Positions 18,534 to 26,832 of a DNA stretch of 64,000 nt are shown here, piece by piece; within the stretch, counting starts at the first letter, position 1, and every line of letters begins with the position of its first letter. This DNA comes from Chengkuizengella axinellae. GTDB lineage: Bacteria; Bacillota; Bacilli; Paenibacillales; KCTC-33759. A model generated the notes under the pieces. It was not told the origin of the DNA. It worked only from the letters and a program-made list of their open reading frames with translations, and did no database searches. The position numbers were made by a program, and so were the translations under genes. The stretch is from NCBI RefSeq assembly GCF_030730905.1, contig NZ_JAVAMP010000001.1, positions 744,001-808,000 on the forward strand, written 5' to 3'.

Positions 18534-18776
18534 ATAGAAGATCCTTTTATGATGTGGTTAGAAATCACACTTTTATTAATAGCTATATGCATGATTATAT
18601 ATGTTTTAATTTATATCCTTTTCTATATTTTTATGGGATTGTTGATAAGTGTATTTTTTGTAATAGGGGTTGTAGTGTTTTTGATTGATTTTGGTTTAAG
18701 AAAGGGAATTGCGATGTTTAAAAATAGAAAAGGACTAAAGATTAAGTTAAGACGGCTATATAAACGAGGTGGTTGA
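18534..18776 (+). CDS. Small phage membrane protein
   Basis: About 80 residues, with two hydrophobic helices (~5-30 and ~33-52) and a very basic tail (KNRKGLKIKLRRLYKR). The RBS AGGAGGAGGT points to an ATA codon at 18534 (giving MEDPFMMWLE). Other starts in frame are GTG 18492, overlapping the nrdJ stop, and ATG 18549, too far from the RBS. Function unknown. Confidence 0.5.
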   Translation: MEDPFMMWLEITLLLIAICMIIYVLIYILFYIFMGLLISVFFVIGVVVFLIDFGLRKGIAMFKNRKGLKIKLRRLYKRGG

Positions 18777-18780
18777 TTAG

Positions 18781-19283
18781 TTGAGAGAAAAAGATTGGTT
18801 GATCATTTATACTGTCATACTAATAACTTTTGTTTTAGGATTCTGTTTAGGTAATTTAAGAACTGATGTAAAGGCAGAATTAAGTATTGAATATGTGTCT
18901 ATATTTATGATCCAGGAAAGAAATGTACCTCCGTTATTAGAGCAGCAATCAGATAAGGATGATGAAGAACTAGGTATCAAATACAACTATGAAATCTACG
19001 AAGTCACCGCGTATTCAGGGTGATCCGGAGTCAACAGGCTCCGGATCACCCTGAATACGGAATCACGGCAAGTGGTAAATATGTGGAGGAAGGCGAAACC
19101 ATCGCCTGCCCTCCGTCAATGGGTTTCAGTACACAAGTGTATATACCGTATTTTGACGATACCTTTACGTGTTTAGATCGTGGAGGTGCGATTTCAGACG
19201 GAAAGCTAGACGTGTATATGGCGGATTTAGATGATGCTTTAAAATTTGGTAGACGAGAATTGGAGGTCGAGATTATTGAGTAG
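18781..19283 (+). pseudogene. Membrane-anchored 3D-domain protein (cell-wall lytic type), broken at a palindrome
   Basis: The first frame (TTG 18781) encodes a membrane anchor (WLIIYTVILITFVLGFCLG) and YEVTAYSG, then stops at 19021. The rest of the 3D domain (PDHPEYGITASGKYV, TIACPPSMGFSTQVYIPYF, YTCLDRGGAI-like, LDVYMADLDDALKFGRR) lies in another frame up to 19283. The bridging DPESTG is in the third frame. The three Asp residues that name the domain are present. The break coincides with a perfect 21-bp inverted repeat. Such proteins, as in YuiC/YocH, cut peptidoglycan. Inactive unless ribosomes bypass the site. Confidence 0.75.
19010..19059. repeat. Perfect 21-bp inverted repeat inside the 3D-domain gene
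   Basis: Arms 19010-19030 and 19039-19059 (CCGGATCACCCTGAATACG on the right) are exact complements around an 8-nt loop (TCAACAGG). There is no T-run after it, so it is not a terminator. Confidence 0.9.
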
Positions 19284-19959
19284 ATTAGGTGAAATTAAAG
19301 TTTCTAAGAACGAGGGAATGTTAGATCAATTAGCACAGATCGGATTGGAGTTATTATCTTATAGGAAAAAGTTAGATGATTTACGACGTTATAAGGAATT
19401 TTATGAAGCTAAGTACATGGCAAAAGGTGAATTAGACCTACTGTTGGGTCAGGTTCTCATACCAAATCGTTTCAAATTTATTATTAATCGTGAAAAAAGA
19501 ACGGTAGTCGCATTAAGGATATATAATCGTAAGGTTGAAAATCGAAGTGTTGCAAAATGTTCTCCTAATGATGTGTTCGATGAAGATATAGGGAAAGTTA
19601 TAGCACTAAGAAGAGCGTTGAAATTTGAAGTTCCTGAAACACTATTTGAATATTGGAACAAAAATTTAACGATTAGATTGGAGGCTATGCATATGGAAAA
19701 CAAGGATTATATTGTGTTGCAAAGTCGTGTCCTTACAGTAACGAAAATCAATCGTAAAACCAAGGCGGAGATGTTTGGAAATCTTAGAGTAGGAAGTAAG
19801 ATCGAATTATCTGTTCCTGTTGAAAGAGCTGGGAGAAATAGAGGAACTTATGCGACTTATATTACTGCAAGGAACGTTGAAAATAATGAAATAACAATCG
19901 GTTCTTTCAATCAATTACCAAAACTATTAGATGCTTTTGAATTCGAAGAGTCTGAATAA
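19276..19959 (+). CDS. Uncharacterised phage protein
   Basis: About 227 residues, soluble, highly charged. A coiled-coil-like N-terminal part (LLSYRKKLDDLRRYKEFYEAKY) is followed by a beta-rich domain. Start chosen at TTG 19276, 9 nt after GGAGG and overlapping the previous stop. Sits between the 3D-domain gene and a nucleotide kinase in the early/metabolic part of the prophage. No family recognised. Confidence 0.6.
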   Translation: MSRLGEIKVSKNEGMLDQLAQIGLELLSYRKKLDDLRRYKEFYEAKYMAKGELDLLLGQVLIPNRFKFIINREKRTVVALRIYNRKVENRSVAKCSPNDVFDEDIGKVIALRRALKFEVPETLFEYWNKNLTIRLEAMHMENKDYIVLQSRVLTVTKINRKTKAEMFGNLRVGSKIELSVPVERAGRNRGTYATYITARNVENNEITIGSFNQLPKLLDAFEFEESE

Positions 19960-19973
19960 GGAGGTAAGTTAAA

Positions 19974-20528
19974 TTGAAAATAGGAAAGAAAATCGCAATC
20001 ACGGGACGAAAACGATCCGGCAAAGATACGGTCGCATCTTACATCTCCCACAGATACGGAGGAGGAACGTTTGCCTTCGCGGAGTTGATGAAGTACTACG
20101 CACATGAATTATTTGGAGAGCCTACGGAAAAGGACCACGACTTATATCAGTGGTTCGGACAAGCCATGAGAGAGCGTGATCCTAACATTTGGATTCGAAT
20201 GTGCTTCGATAATATTGATCGATTACGACCTTATATACCATTTGATCATGTCATTATCACAGATCTAAGGATGCGGAACGAATTCAATGCGTTGAAGGAC
20301 CGGGGATATACGATCATACGCGTGAATGCTCCGGAAGAGCTTCGCATCAAACGGATGAAAGAGGCTGGCGATATGGAAGTTGGCGATGAAAAACTCAGGG
20401 AAATCCTCAATCACGATACGGAAAAGTACGTTGATACGTTTGCAGTCGATTGTGATGTGTATAATACGGGTTCAATTGATAGTTTACGGAAACAGATTGA
20501 TAGGATTATGACAGGTGAGAGTGAGTAA
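19974..20528 (+). CDS. Phage deoxynucleoside monophosphate kinase-like protein
   Basis: 184 residues of the P-loop kinase fold. Walker A is GRKRSGKDT (~11-19). ITDLRMRNEFNAL (~97-109) fits the substrate/Walker B strand of T4 gp1-type dNMP kinases, and the LID-like part is RIKRMKEAGD. It phosphorylates dNMPs for phage DNA synthesis and would have worked with the ribonucleotide reductase upstream. RBS AAGGAGG, TTG start. Appears intact. Confidence 0.75.
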   Translation: MKIGKKIAITGRKRSGKDTVASYISHRYGGGTFAFAELMKYYAHELFGEPTEKDHDLYQWFGQAMRERDPNIWIRMCFDNIDRLRPYIPFDHVIITDLRMRNEFNALKDRGYTIIRVNAPEELRIKRMKEAGDMEVGDEKLREILNHDTEKYVDTFAVDCDVYNTGSIDSLRKQIDRIMTGESE

Positions 20529-20539
20529 ATGAAGGATTA

Positions 20540-20771
20540 GTGATTTATCCAGTAGCTTTAACCAAAGAACAGCAGAACATAATGCCTTGGGTTGGAATGA
20601 TGTTAGGAGAGTTAAAATATGTTCAAGATCAACCTCAAGGTTCAGCTAATAATCTTTTATTGGAAAAATTGAAAAGATAAACTTGATGATGCATTGAAAG
20701 AGATTAGCTTAGAGGGAAAAGAAGATAAAAAAGATAGTTTACTTAAAAGATTATTTGGATCAATTGAATAA
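20540..20771 (+). pseudogene. Small degenerate phage gene
   Basis: A GTG at 20540 behind GAAGGA opens a frame VIYPVALTKEQQNIMPW...LLLEKLKR that stops at 20680. The neighbouring frame continues plausibly with DKLDDALKEISLEGKEDKK...LLKRLFGSIE to 20771. This looks like one ~77-residue protein with a one-base frameshift at about 20670. Function unknown. Confidence 0.35.
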
Positions 20772-20834
20772 AACAGAGGTTTTATTGAATGAAAAAGACA
20801 AATAAAAAAGCCTATAAAAGACTTTATAAGCTAG

Positions 20835-21041
20835 TTAGTTATCATCTTTTTTTTCGAGTAATTCAATGACTCTGTCAAGTTTCTTATTAATTTGAGCGTT
20901 GTGTATTACATTTGCAGTTGAATTAACAATCAATCTTCGTATAAAAAGAACAAAAGAAACTATAAATAGAATGATTAGTAAGAAAAATAATATTTGTATA
21001 AATGCTGTAGATCCATCTACTGTTACTGCAGTGTTTAACAT
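20835..21041 (-). CDS. DUF4083-like small membrane protein
   Basis: 68 residues: a hydrophobic helix (~15-38, ILFFLLIILFIVSFVLFIRRLI) followed by a short coiled coil ending KKLDRVIELLEKKD, as in DUF4083 proteins. ATG 21041 is 7 nt after AAAGGAG. Function unknown. Confidence 0.7.
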   Translation of the reverse strand: MLNTAVTVDGSTAFIQILFFLLIILFIVSFVLFIRRLIVNSTANVIHNAQINKKLDRVIELLEKKDDN

Positions 21042-21176
21042 ATTTAAACTCCTTTTCACTTTGACTAGGAATATAATAACATATTTTCAATTTTAATAAA
21101 GGGAGAGAATATAATTATTAGATAAAATCCTGATTTTATCTGAAAGATTTAGACGCGTAAAACAGGCAATTACGCG

Positions 21177-21566
21177 TTAACTTCCACGTCCATCGGTCGC
21201 ATCGAATCCTTCATGTTTAAACATGTGCCAACCTTGATAATCACCATCGTAAACATAGCGATTCGGTTCGTTTGGTAGATTGTGTTTATCGTAAAACTGT
21301 CGAAGGGCAGCGTAATGACGTCCAGCATCAAAATTAACAGGATTAGCGTCTGTAGGTTTAACAATTCCGGGCTTTCCAAGTGCGATTCGGTTGTTCGCTT
21401 TATCATACGCAACAAATAGTTTGATAGATGAATCAGAGCAGCCGAACATTTGGACAAGTCCGGCAGACATACGTAAACGGTAATATTTATCCGTAGTTAG
21501 GAATATTTGAGATCCGCGCGAGTCGCGGTTAGAAAATACGTCTAGATCGGGTTTTTTAGTAGTCAA
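21177..21566 (-). CDS. Uncharacterised phage protein
   Basis: About 129 residues starting at TTG 21566 behind GAGGTG. Soluble alpha/beta composition with aromatic-rich end (YVYDGDYQGWHMFKHEGF). No family recognised. It is divergent from the radical SAM gene. Confidence 0.55.
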   Translation of the reverse strand: MTTKKPDLDVFSNRDSRGSQIFLTTDKYYRLRMSAGLVQMFGCSDSSIKLFVAYDKANNRIALGKPGIVKPTDANPVNFDAGRHYAALRQFYDKHNLPNEPNRYVYDGDYQGWHMFKHEGFDATDGRGS

Positions 21567-21647
21567 TAAATTCACCTCAGTAAAACGATTATAACTTAGT
21601 TTAACGTAAATGAAACGAATAGACAACGATAATAAAAGGAGATTTAT

Positions 21648-23288
21648 ATGGAGAGGGGGAGTACGTTGTCATTTGAGTCGGTGGTTAAAATAAGTGGAAC
21701 TGATCACTTTGAAATAGTGTTTGATCCTTTAAAAGTCAATTACAAACCGCCTGATAAAGTAGCTTTAATAGATGGTGATGGCAGTCCGAATTTTCCCAAT
21801 TTAGCGTTGCAAAAAATAAGCGCATGGGAAAAAAGAAATGGAGTTGGTGAAGTAAGGCTTATTAAATTGAGACATCAGAGAAAAAGGGGGATTCTTGGCC
21901 TGCATCCCGACTCAATATTAGAGATAAGGGAGTTAAAAAATTATGACAGGGTGTATGCAAGTTTTATATTTACCAGGTCAAGGTCCGTAGCAAATCTATT
22001 AGTTGAGCTATTGCCAGATGTAATAATCGGAGGAACAGGTGTAGATGATTATTTCTATATGAACAAAGGAGATAAGCGTTCTCGCCCAAAAAGAATTACG
22101 CAACTTCACACATTAATTGAGAACATGTACCCTGACCACTCCTTATATGAAAGCGAACATGCAGACTGGAATATTGAATTTTGGAACGACGTTGATAGTT
22201 TTAAAACCCCTAAAAAATTCAATCAAGTAGCCGAGACTTATGGAATTAGTCCAATCGATGGGACATGGGGAGAGGTTGAGCATTCCAGTAATACTAATGA
22301 AAATATAGTTCATCTATTTGATAATTTATTATCCCAAAATGGCTTTGAAGATGGAAAAACATACCGAGGATCGACAAGAGGTAATGGTTATTCTTCAAAA
22401 GGATGTCCAAGAAAATGTACTTTTTGTGTTGTACCAGTAATTCAAGGGAATTTGAAAACTCAACATTATGGATTATTAGGGGTGATAAATTGGATCCTTC
22501 CTAAAGGGCTAAATCCAACAATGGATGAGATAGTTCAGTTATACAAGGCGAACCGCTTAAAAATGCGTCCTCATTTATTCTGGAATAGCAAAAAGAAAAT
22601 AAAAAGGGTTTCTTCTTTTTTAACCATATCAGATAATAATTTTCCTGCTGACCCGACTTGTATTGAGAAAATGGACTTTATGATTGTTAATAATATTGCT
22701 GTGAATATGAACCAAGGAATGGATGCAAGACTTTTAACTTCCAAAGCAAGGGTCGATAAGAATGGGGTCCGCTTTCCTAGCGGGGATGAGATTTGTGAGA
22801 GGCTTAGTAAGTTGTATTTCATAAACTTTACAGGGACATATCGACAACTTCATTTCTCTTGGGATTTTCTAAGCGTTGGACGTTTAATTATTAAAGGGTT
22901 AACAAAATTGGTTGAGGAGTATGGGTTAAGTTACTCTAATTTTGCTGTTTATTGCTTATCTGGATTTGATACAACATTTGAAGAAGATTATCAACGAGTG
23001 CTTACATTAAAGGAATTAAGAATTGATCCATACGTCATGTTATTCAGAAACGTTGATGGCAGTGAGGGAACTAAGTTTAATGGAGAGTCTCAAGATTGGA
23101 GAATGAAACACCTGGCACGATGGACGAATAACAAAATACTTTTCAAATCAACTAATTTTGAAAATTATGATCGATATATAAATGAGTTGAATAAAAGAAA
23201 GGACGGTAGGTTTACAGAGAAACATGACTATATAGCAAGATTAGAATGCTTTGATTGGCTAACAAAAGATTATATAAAACATGCTTAA
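21648..23288 (+). CDS. Phage-encoded radical SAM protein
   Basis: 546 residues. The 4Fe-4S motif C-x3-C-x2-C is C253/C257/C260 (KGCPRKCTFCVVP). The N-terminal ~130 residues, with VALIDGDGSPNFPNLAL and PDVIIGGTGVDD, resemble the Rossmann-like N-terminal domain of B12-binding or MiaB-like radical SAM enzymes. After the barrel comes a C-terminal region with LSGFDTTFEEDYQRVLTLKEL and VMLFRNVDGSEG, typical for the substrate side. RBS AAAAGGAG. The substrate is unknown; tRNA, nucleotide or peptide are all possible. Intact, unlike many neighbours. Confidence 0.75.
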   Translation: MERGSTLSFESVVKISGTDHFEIVFDPLKVNYKPPDKVALIDGDGSPNFPNLALQKISAWEKRNGVGEVRLIKLRHQRKRGILGLHPDSILEIRELKNYDRVYASFIFTRSRSVANLLVELLPDVIIGGTGVDDYFYMNKGDKRSRPKRITQLHTLIENMYPDHSLYESEHADWNIEFWNDVDSFKTPKKFNQVAETYGISPIDGTWGEVEHSSNTNENIVHLFDNLLSQNGFEDGKTYRGSTRGNGYSSKGCPRKCTFCVVPVIQGNLKTQHYGLLGVINWILPKGLNPTMDEIVQLYKANRLKMRPHLFWNSKKKIKRVSSFLTISDNNFPADPTCIEKMDFMIVNNIAVNMNQGMDARLLTSKARVDKNGVRFPSGDEICERLSKLYFINFTGTYRQLHFSWDFLSVGRLIIKGLTKLVEEYGLSYSNFAVYCLSGFDTTFEEDYQRVLTLKELRIDPYVMLFRNVDGSEGTKFNGESQDWRMKHLARWTNNKILFKSTNFENYDRYINELNKRKDGRFTEKHDYIARLECFDWLTKDYIKHA

Positions 23289-23338
23289 TAGAGAACTCGG
23301 ACAGGCAGCGAGTTTTCAAAATTAGGAGGGGTTGGCTT

Positions 23339-23713
23339 ATAGGAGCTGTTAAAGTCGATATCCACGAAAAAGAACGTAAGTATAACGAAAAATATACACT
23401 AACTACCGCAAAGGGCGTGAAGAAGCTATTACAGGACCATCATCATATCGCAGAGCGTCGTTATAAAGGCGATATGGCTGCAAGTGATATGTTGATGGAT
23501 TTACAAACTGCGGTTCAATTGGCGATGTTAACGAGAAGGCAGGCGGAGGCACTGCGGTTGGTTTACGTATATCAAATGAAGCAGAAGGAAGCTGCGGTGA
23601 AAATGGATGTGACACAACAGGCGGTTGAACAGTTTATAAATGGAGCGTGTAATCGGATTGCAGGGGTATATAAAAAATGGAACGAGATAGACGGATCGGA
23701 GGTCGGTAAATGA
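23339..23713 (+). CDS. Phage sigma-70 region 4-like DNA-binding protein
   Basis: About 124 residues. The C-terminal half (LTRRQAEALRLVYVYQMKQKEAAVKMDVTQQAVEQFINGACNRI, in parts ~60-105) is a sigma-70 region 4/ArpU-like helix-turn-helix. It probably acts as a late-gene transcription regulator. AGGAGG lies 9 nt before an ATA at 23339 (MGAVKVDIHEKE if initiated there). The only standard start in frame is TTG 23255 inside the radical SAM gene. Overlaps the next gene by 4 nt. Confidence 0.65.
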   Translation: MGAVKVDIHEKERKYNEKYTLTTAKGVKKLLQDHHHIAERRYKGDMAASDMLMDLQTAVQLAMLTRRQAEALRLVYVYQMKQKEAAVKMDVTQQAVEQFINGACNRIAGVYKKWNEIDGSEVGK

Positions 23714-24168
23714 GAGATTATAAAGCCGAATTTGAGCAAGAGGTTAACGAGTTGATTGCTAGAGACATTGTTGATAGGAATGAGCGGATGAAGGCGGTAG
23801 AGGCGATTACGGACGCATATATTGATTCCATCGGTGAGCCTCCGGATTCAGTACAACTAGAACGGTTGGCAGATTATATATTGAAAGAGGAATTGACCGA
23901 TCCTGATCCAGATAAAATTACAAATACGGAATATCCGTTTATGTCAGAGTGGCAAATGGAAACCCGTGAGAAAAGGGAGATACCGAATAAGGGAATCGAA
24001 TATGAGGCGAGTGCTGACGGCAGGGATTACGGAATACCCAAGCGTAGGAAAAGGACGGAATACGAGAACCGGTTTGTCGATAAGAAGGCTATAGCGAGTA
24101 ATAAGGAGAGGCAAGAGAGGTATCGCAGGGATAGTAGAAATGGTCCGGTGGTTAGTTATGTGGTTTAA
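23710..24168 (+). CDS. Uncharacterised phage protein
   Basis: 152 residues, very hydrophilic and acidic in the N-terminal half (helical, EFEQEVNELIARDIVDRNERM), basic in the C-terminal half. Start overlaps the upstream stop (ATGA), so translation is coupled. No family recognised. Confidence 0.6.
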   Translation: MRDYKAEFEQEVNELIARDIVDRNERMKAVEAITDAYIDSIGEPPDSVQLERLADYILKEELTDPDPDKITNTEYPFMSEWQMETREKREIPNKGIEYEASADGRDYGIPKRRKRTEYENRFVDKKAIASNKERQERYRRDSRNGPVVSYVV

Positions 24169-24382
24169 AGGGAATAAGAAAGTCCTTATAAAAGCAGAAA
24201 ACTACAATGATAAAGACTTATCTTAAACACAAACGACATTATTTTTTTATTCGAGAATGAGGAATGTCAATTGATTGTCGGTGTTCCTCTTTCTCTATTA
24301 TTATATATAATATAGTACGAATTATACATTTAATACGATTTGAAGTGAATAGTTTTACTATATTTAGCTTAAATATTTGAAC

Positions 24383-25246
24383 TTATTTAGGTATGTGGTA
24401 TAGCATTAAGGCCAATTTTATTTCTTTGTTTTTATCGTCGTTTAAGTGAAAAGTGTAATTGTGCCAAGAGTCATCTGAATCATCATTAAACATCACATAA
24501 TTCTGATGATTGGCAATTGCAGTTTTGGCTGTTTCTATAACACTACTAAAATCTTTATTAGGTACAAACATTATTACTGCAGTTTTTGAATCTCTCCATG
24601 TAAGATAGCCTAACAGTTGATCAATTGTATCATGAAATCCTTTTTTACCTGTCCAAAATTTACATTCCCCAATAAATATATTATTGCCCTCATGTCGCAA
24701 TAAAATATCAGTCTTTCCACTCTTATTAAATGTTTCTCCTGTGGCACTTCCTTCAAAGTAAGGTTCTAGTAACATTAAAAAGTGATCCCTTAAATCCTCT
24801 TCACCTTTATTGGAATATAAAGATGGCTTTCTTTCAAATTCTTTTCCCATATCATTTATAATTGTTAGAATATCAAAATAAGAATTTCTAACTGGAGGAT
24901 TTGGGTTGGAATTAAGCCTGCTAATAATCTTTTCTATTTCAGGTCTTAATTGATTTCTTTGTTCAGTTCTTTTTTCACTAACAGACCAATGTTTAGATAT
25001 AGGTATTATAGGAAATTTATCTAATACTCCCTTTAAAATTTTTGATTGGGTGTTAGAGTCTGAACTTTCTAATATATGGATAAACCTCTTTTTGGTAGAT
25101 CCTTCATATATAGAAGGGTCGATGTTCAAATTACAATATTCAGGATAAAATTTAATATGTGTTTCATATGAGAAGTCTCCTAAATATCCACTTGAAACTC
25201 CTATGAATCCATATACGATTAAATCTATTTCTCCTTTTGATAGCAA
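24383..25246 (-). CDS. PD-(D/E)XK nuclease-like protein
   Basis: 287 residues. The C-terminal region has a plausible restriction-endonuclease-like core: GKTDILLRHEGNNIFIGECKFW (in parts, ~177-199), with Asp in KTDILL and the E-x-K pair in GECKFW. The preceding acidic SNKGEEDLRDHFL and following QLLGYLTWRDSKTAVIMFV match this fold. The N-terminal half is unassigned. Start TTG 25246 behind GAAGGTG. Lone gene transcribed against the phage genes and with lower GC, so probably cargo, possibly anti-phage. Confidence 0.6.
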   Translation of the reverse strand: MLSKGEIDLIVYGFIGVSSGYLGDFSYETHIKFYPEYCNLNIDPSIYEGSTKKRFIHILESSDSNTQSKILKGVLDKFPIIPISKHWSVSEKRTEQRNQLRPEIEKIISRLNSNPNPPVRNSYFDILTIINDMGKEFERKPSLYSNKGEEDLRDHFLMLLEPYFEGSATGETFNKSGKTDILLRHEGNNIFIGECKFWTGKKGFHDTIDQLLGYLTWRDSKTAVIMFVPNKDFSSVIETAKTAIANHQNYVMFNDDSDDSWHNYTFHLNDDKNKEIKLALMLYHIPK

Positions 25247-25433
25247 ATTATCACCTTCGCATATTTTATTAAATAATATTTAAACTGTACCTAGAGTCAT
25301 ATAAGATAGATCAACGTAAATATATATTTCGATTAACTATTTCTTTTTTCCTTCTTTTGTAATCAGAAGGAATATTAAAAAGGAAAAATCTCTCTTTTTG
25401 TCGAAAATATTTACGTAAAAGGAGAGATAAATA

Positions 25434-25652
25434 ATGGACATAGATATTAACTTAGGTATGTTTTGGGAATATGCGGGACCAATTGTAATCATGATCATTT
25501 CCATGATAATTACAGCAATTATATGTTTAATTATGCTCAGTTTTATGCCTAGAGGAATTATGCGTGATATAAGTAGGGGGTTGAGTATGTTTATTGTTGC
25601 AATGGTGGGGATCATATCAGTTTACGTAGCTTCAAGTATGTGGGCTTATTAG
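25434..25652 (+). CDS. Small membrane protein
   Basis: 72 residues with two hydrophobic helices (~14-39 and ~50-70). Strong RBS AAAGGAGAG. Heads a short run of three genes (with 25664 and 26115). Function unknown; a holin-like role cannot be judged. Confidence 0.6.
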   Translation: MDIDINLGMFWEYAGPIVIMIISMIITAIICLIMLSFMPRGIMRDISRGLSMFIVAMVGIISVYVASSMWAY

Positions 25653-25663
25653 GTGGTATTTAA

Positions 25664-26095
25664 ATGAAGAAATCTGATAAAAGCGCAAAAGTGGATGTAG
25701 AAAATATAATAAAATATTATAAAGAAATTAATTTAGATGATTTATATAAATTAAGAGTAGTAAAAGAGGCAGAATTAACAAAACTGAAATACTATAACTT
25801 CAATATTGTAGTTATTATTTTTGTATTTTCTAATTTGTTTGTTTTTGTAAACGAAATTGTGAAGATTACTAATGATAACGATCCTTGGATTTTTACTATA
25901 TATATAATCATATTTTTCTTCTTTTGTTATACTAGCATTTATTATAGAAATTTAAAAAGAAACGTTAAGCATAAAGAAGTCATAGATATTGTAATTAAAG
26001 AAAAAGAAGATTTTATACAGATGATAAATAAACGAGATGAAATTAAAGAACTAAGAAATGAAAGTTTGTTATTTAACCAAACTAAACACTACTAA
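25664..26095 (+). CDS. Membrane protein with two central helices
   Basis: 143 residues: a charged helical N-terminus, two membrane helices (~45-67 and ~73-95) and a charged coiled-coil tail. RBS AGGTGG. 11 nt after the previous gene. Function unknown. Confidence 0.55.
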   Translation: MKKSDKSAKVDVENIIKYYKEINLDDLYKLRVVKEAELTKLKYYNFNIVVIIFVFSNLFVFVNEIVKITNDNDPWIFTIYIIIFFFFCYTSIYYRNLKRNVKHKEVIDIVIKEKEDFIQMINKRDEIKELRNESLLFNQTKHY

Positions 26096-26114
26096 TGAAT
26101 TGAGGAAACATAGC

Positions 26115-26813
26115 ATGGATTTCAACAAGATTATTACGGGCATACTGATTATATTTATTCTATTGACAGGGTGTACGACGACTGGCAACGTCACAACCGA
26201 AACCGAACAGATAATATCCTTAGATGCAACGGTCACGCGAGTCGTTGACGGAGACACGATGAAGGTCGAAATATATGGAGATGAAGATACGGTCCGTCTC
26301 TTAATGGTGGATACGCCTGAAACAGTCCATCCTAATCAAGAGGTGGAGGCTTTCGGACCTGAAGCAAGTGAGTTCGCTAAAGAAACGTTGGAAGGGAAGA
26401 AAGTTAGACTAGAATTAGACGAATCAGAGCGGGATAAATACGATAGATTACTTGTATATCTCTGGATCGAGGACGAAATGTTTAACGAGATGTTGTTAGA
26501 GCGAGGACTAGCGGAAGTGGCGTATGTAATCGAACCGAATACGAGGTACGTGGATGAGTTTAGAGAAATTGAAGAACGTGCGAAAGGATTTGGTGTTGGG
26601 ATGTGGGAGAGAACGGTGAAAGTGATTGAGAGCTCCGGTGTTATCATAGATGAGACGTGTTCTAATCCTCAAATCAAAGGGAATATCAATTCCAAAGGTG
26701 AAAAGATATTCCACGTAAGAGATGGTAAGTATTATGACGCAACGATTGCGGAGGTAATGTTCTGTACTGAGGAAGAGGCGGTTGAAGCCGGATTTAGGGC
26801 TTCGAGTCGTTGA
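26115..26813 (+). CDS. Thermonuclease-like (SNase) lipoprotein
   Basis: About 232 residues. Signal peptide with lipobox LLTGC, so anchored outside the membrane. The staphylococcal-nuclease domain has VTRVVDGDTMKVEI (Ca-binding Asp), VRLLMVDTPET (Arg/Asp) and ERDKYDRLLVYLW (catalytic Glu/Arg). The C-terminus has an excalibur-like or CTEEEAVEAGFRAS motif. Start ATG 26115 behind GAGGA. It degrades extracellular nucleic acid, possibly incoming phage or plasmid DNA. Confidence 0.85.
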   Translation: MDFNKIITGILIIFILLTGCTTTGNVTTETEQIISLDATVTRVVDGDTMKVEIYGDEDTVRLLMVDTPETVHPNQEVEAFGPEASEFAKETLEGKKVRLELDESERDKYDRLLVYLWIEDEMFNEMLLERGLAEVAYVIEPNTRYVDEFREIEERAKGFGVGMWERTVKVIESSGVIIDETCSNPQIKGNINSKGEKIFHVRDGKYYDATIAEVMFCTEEEAVEAGFRASSR

Positions 26814-26832
26814 TATCAAAGAATTATTTCAA

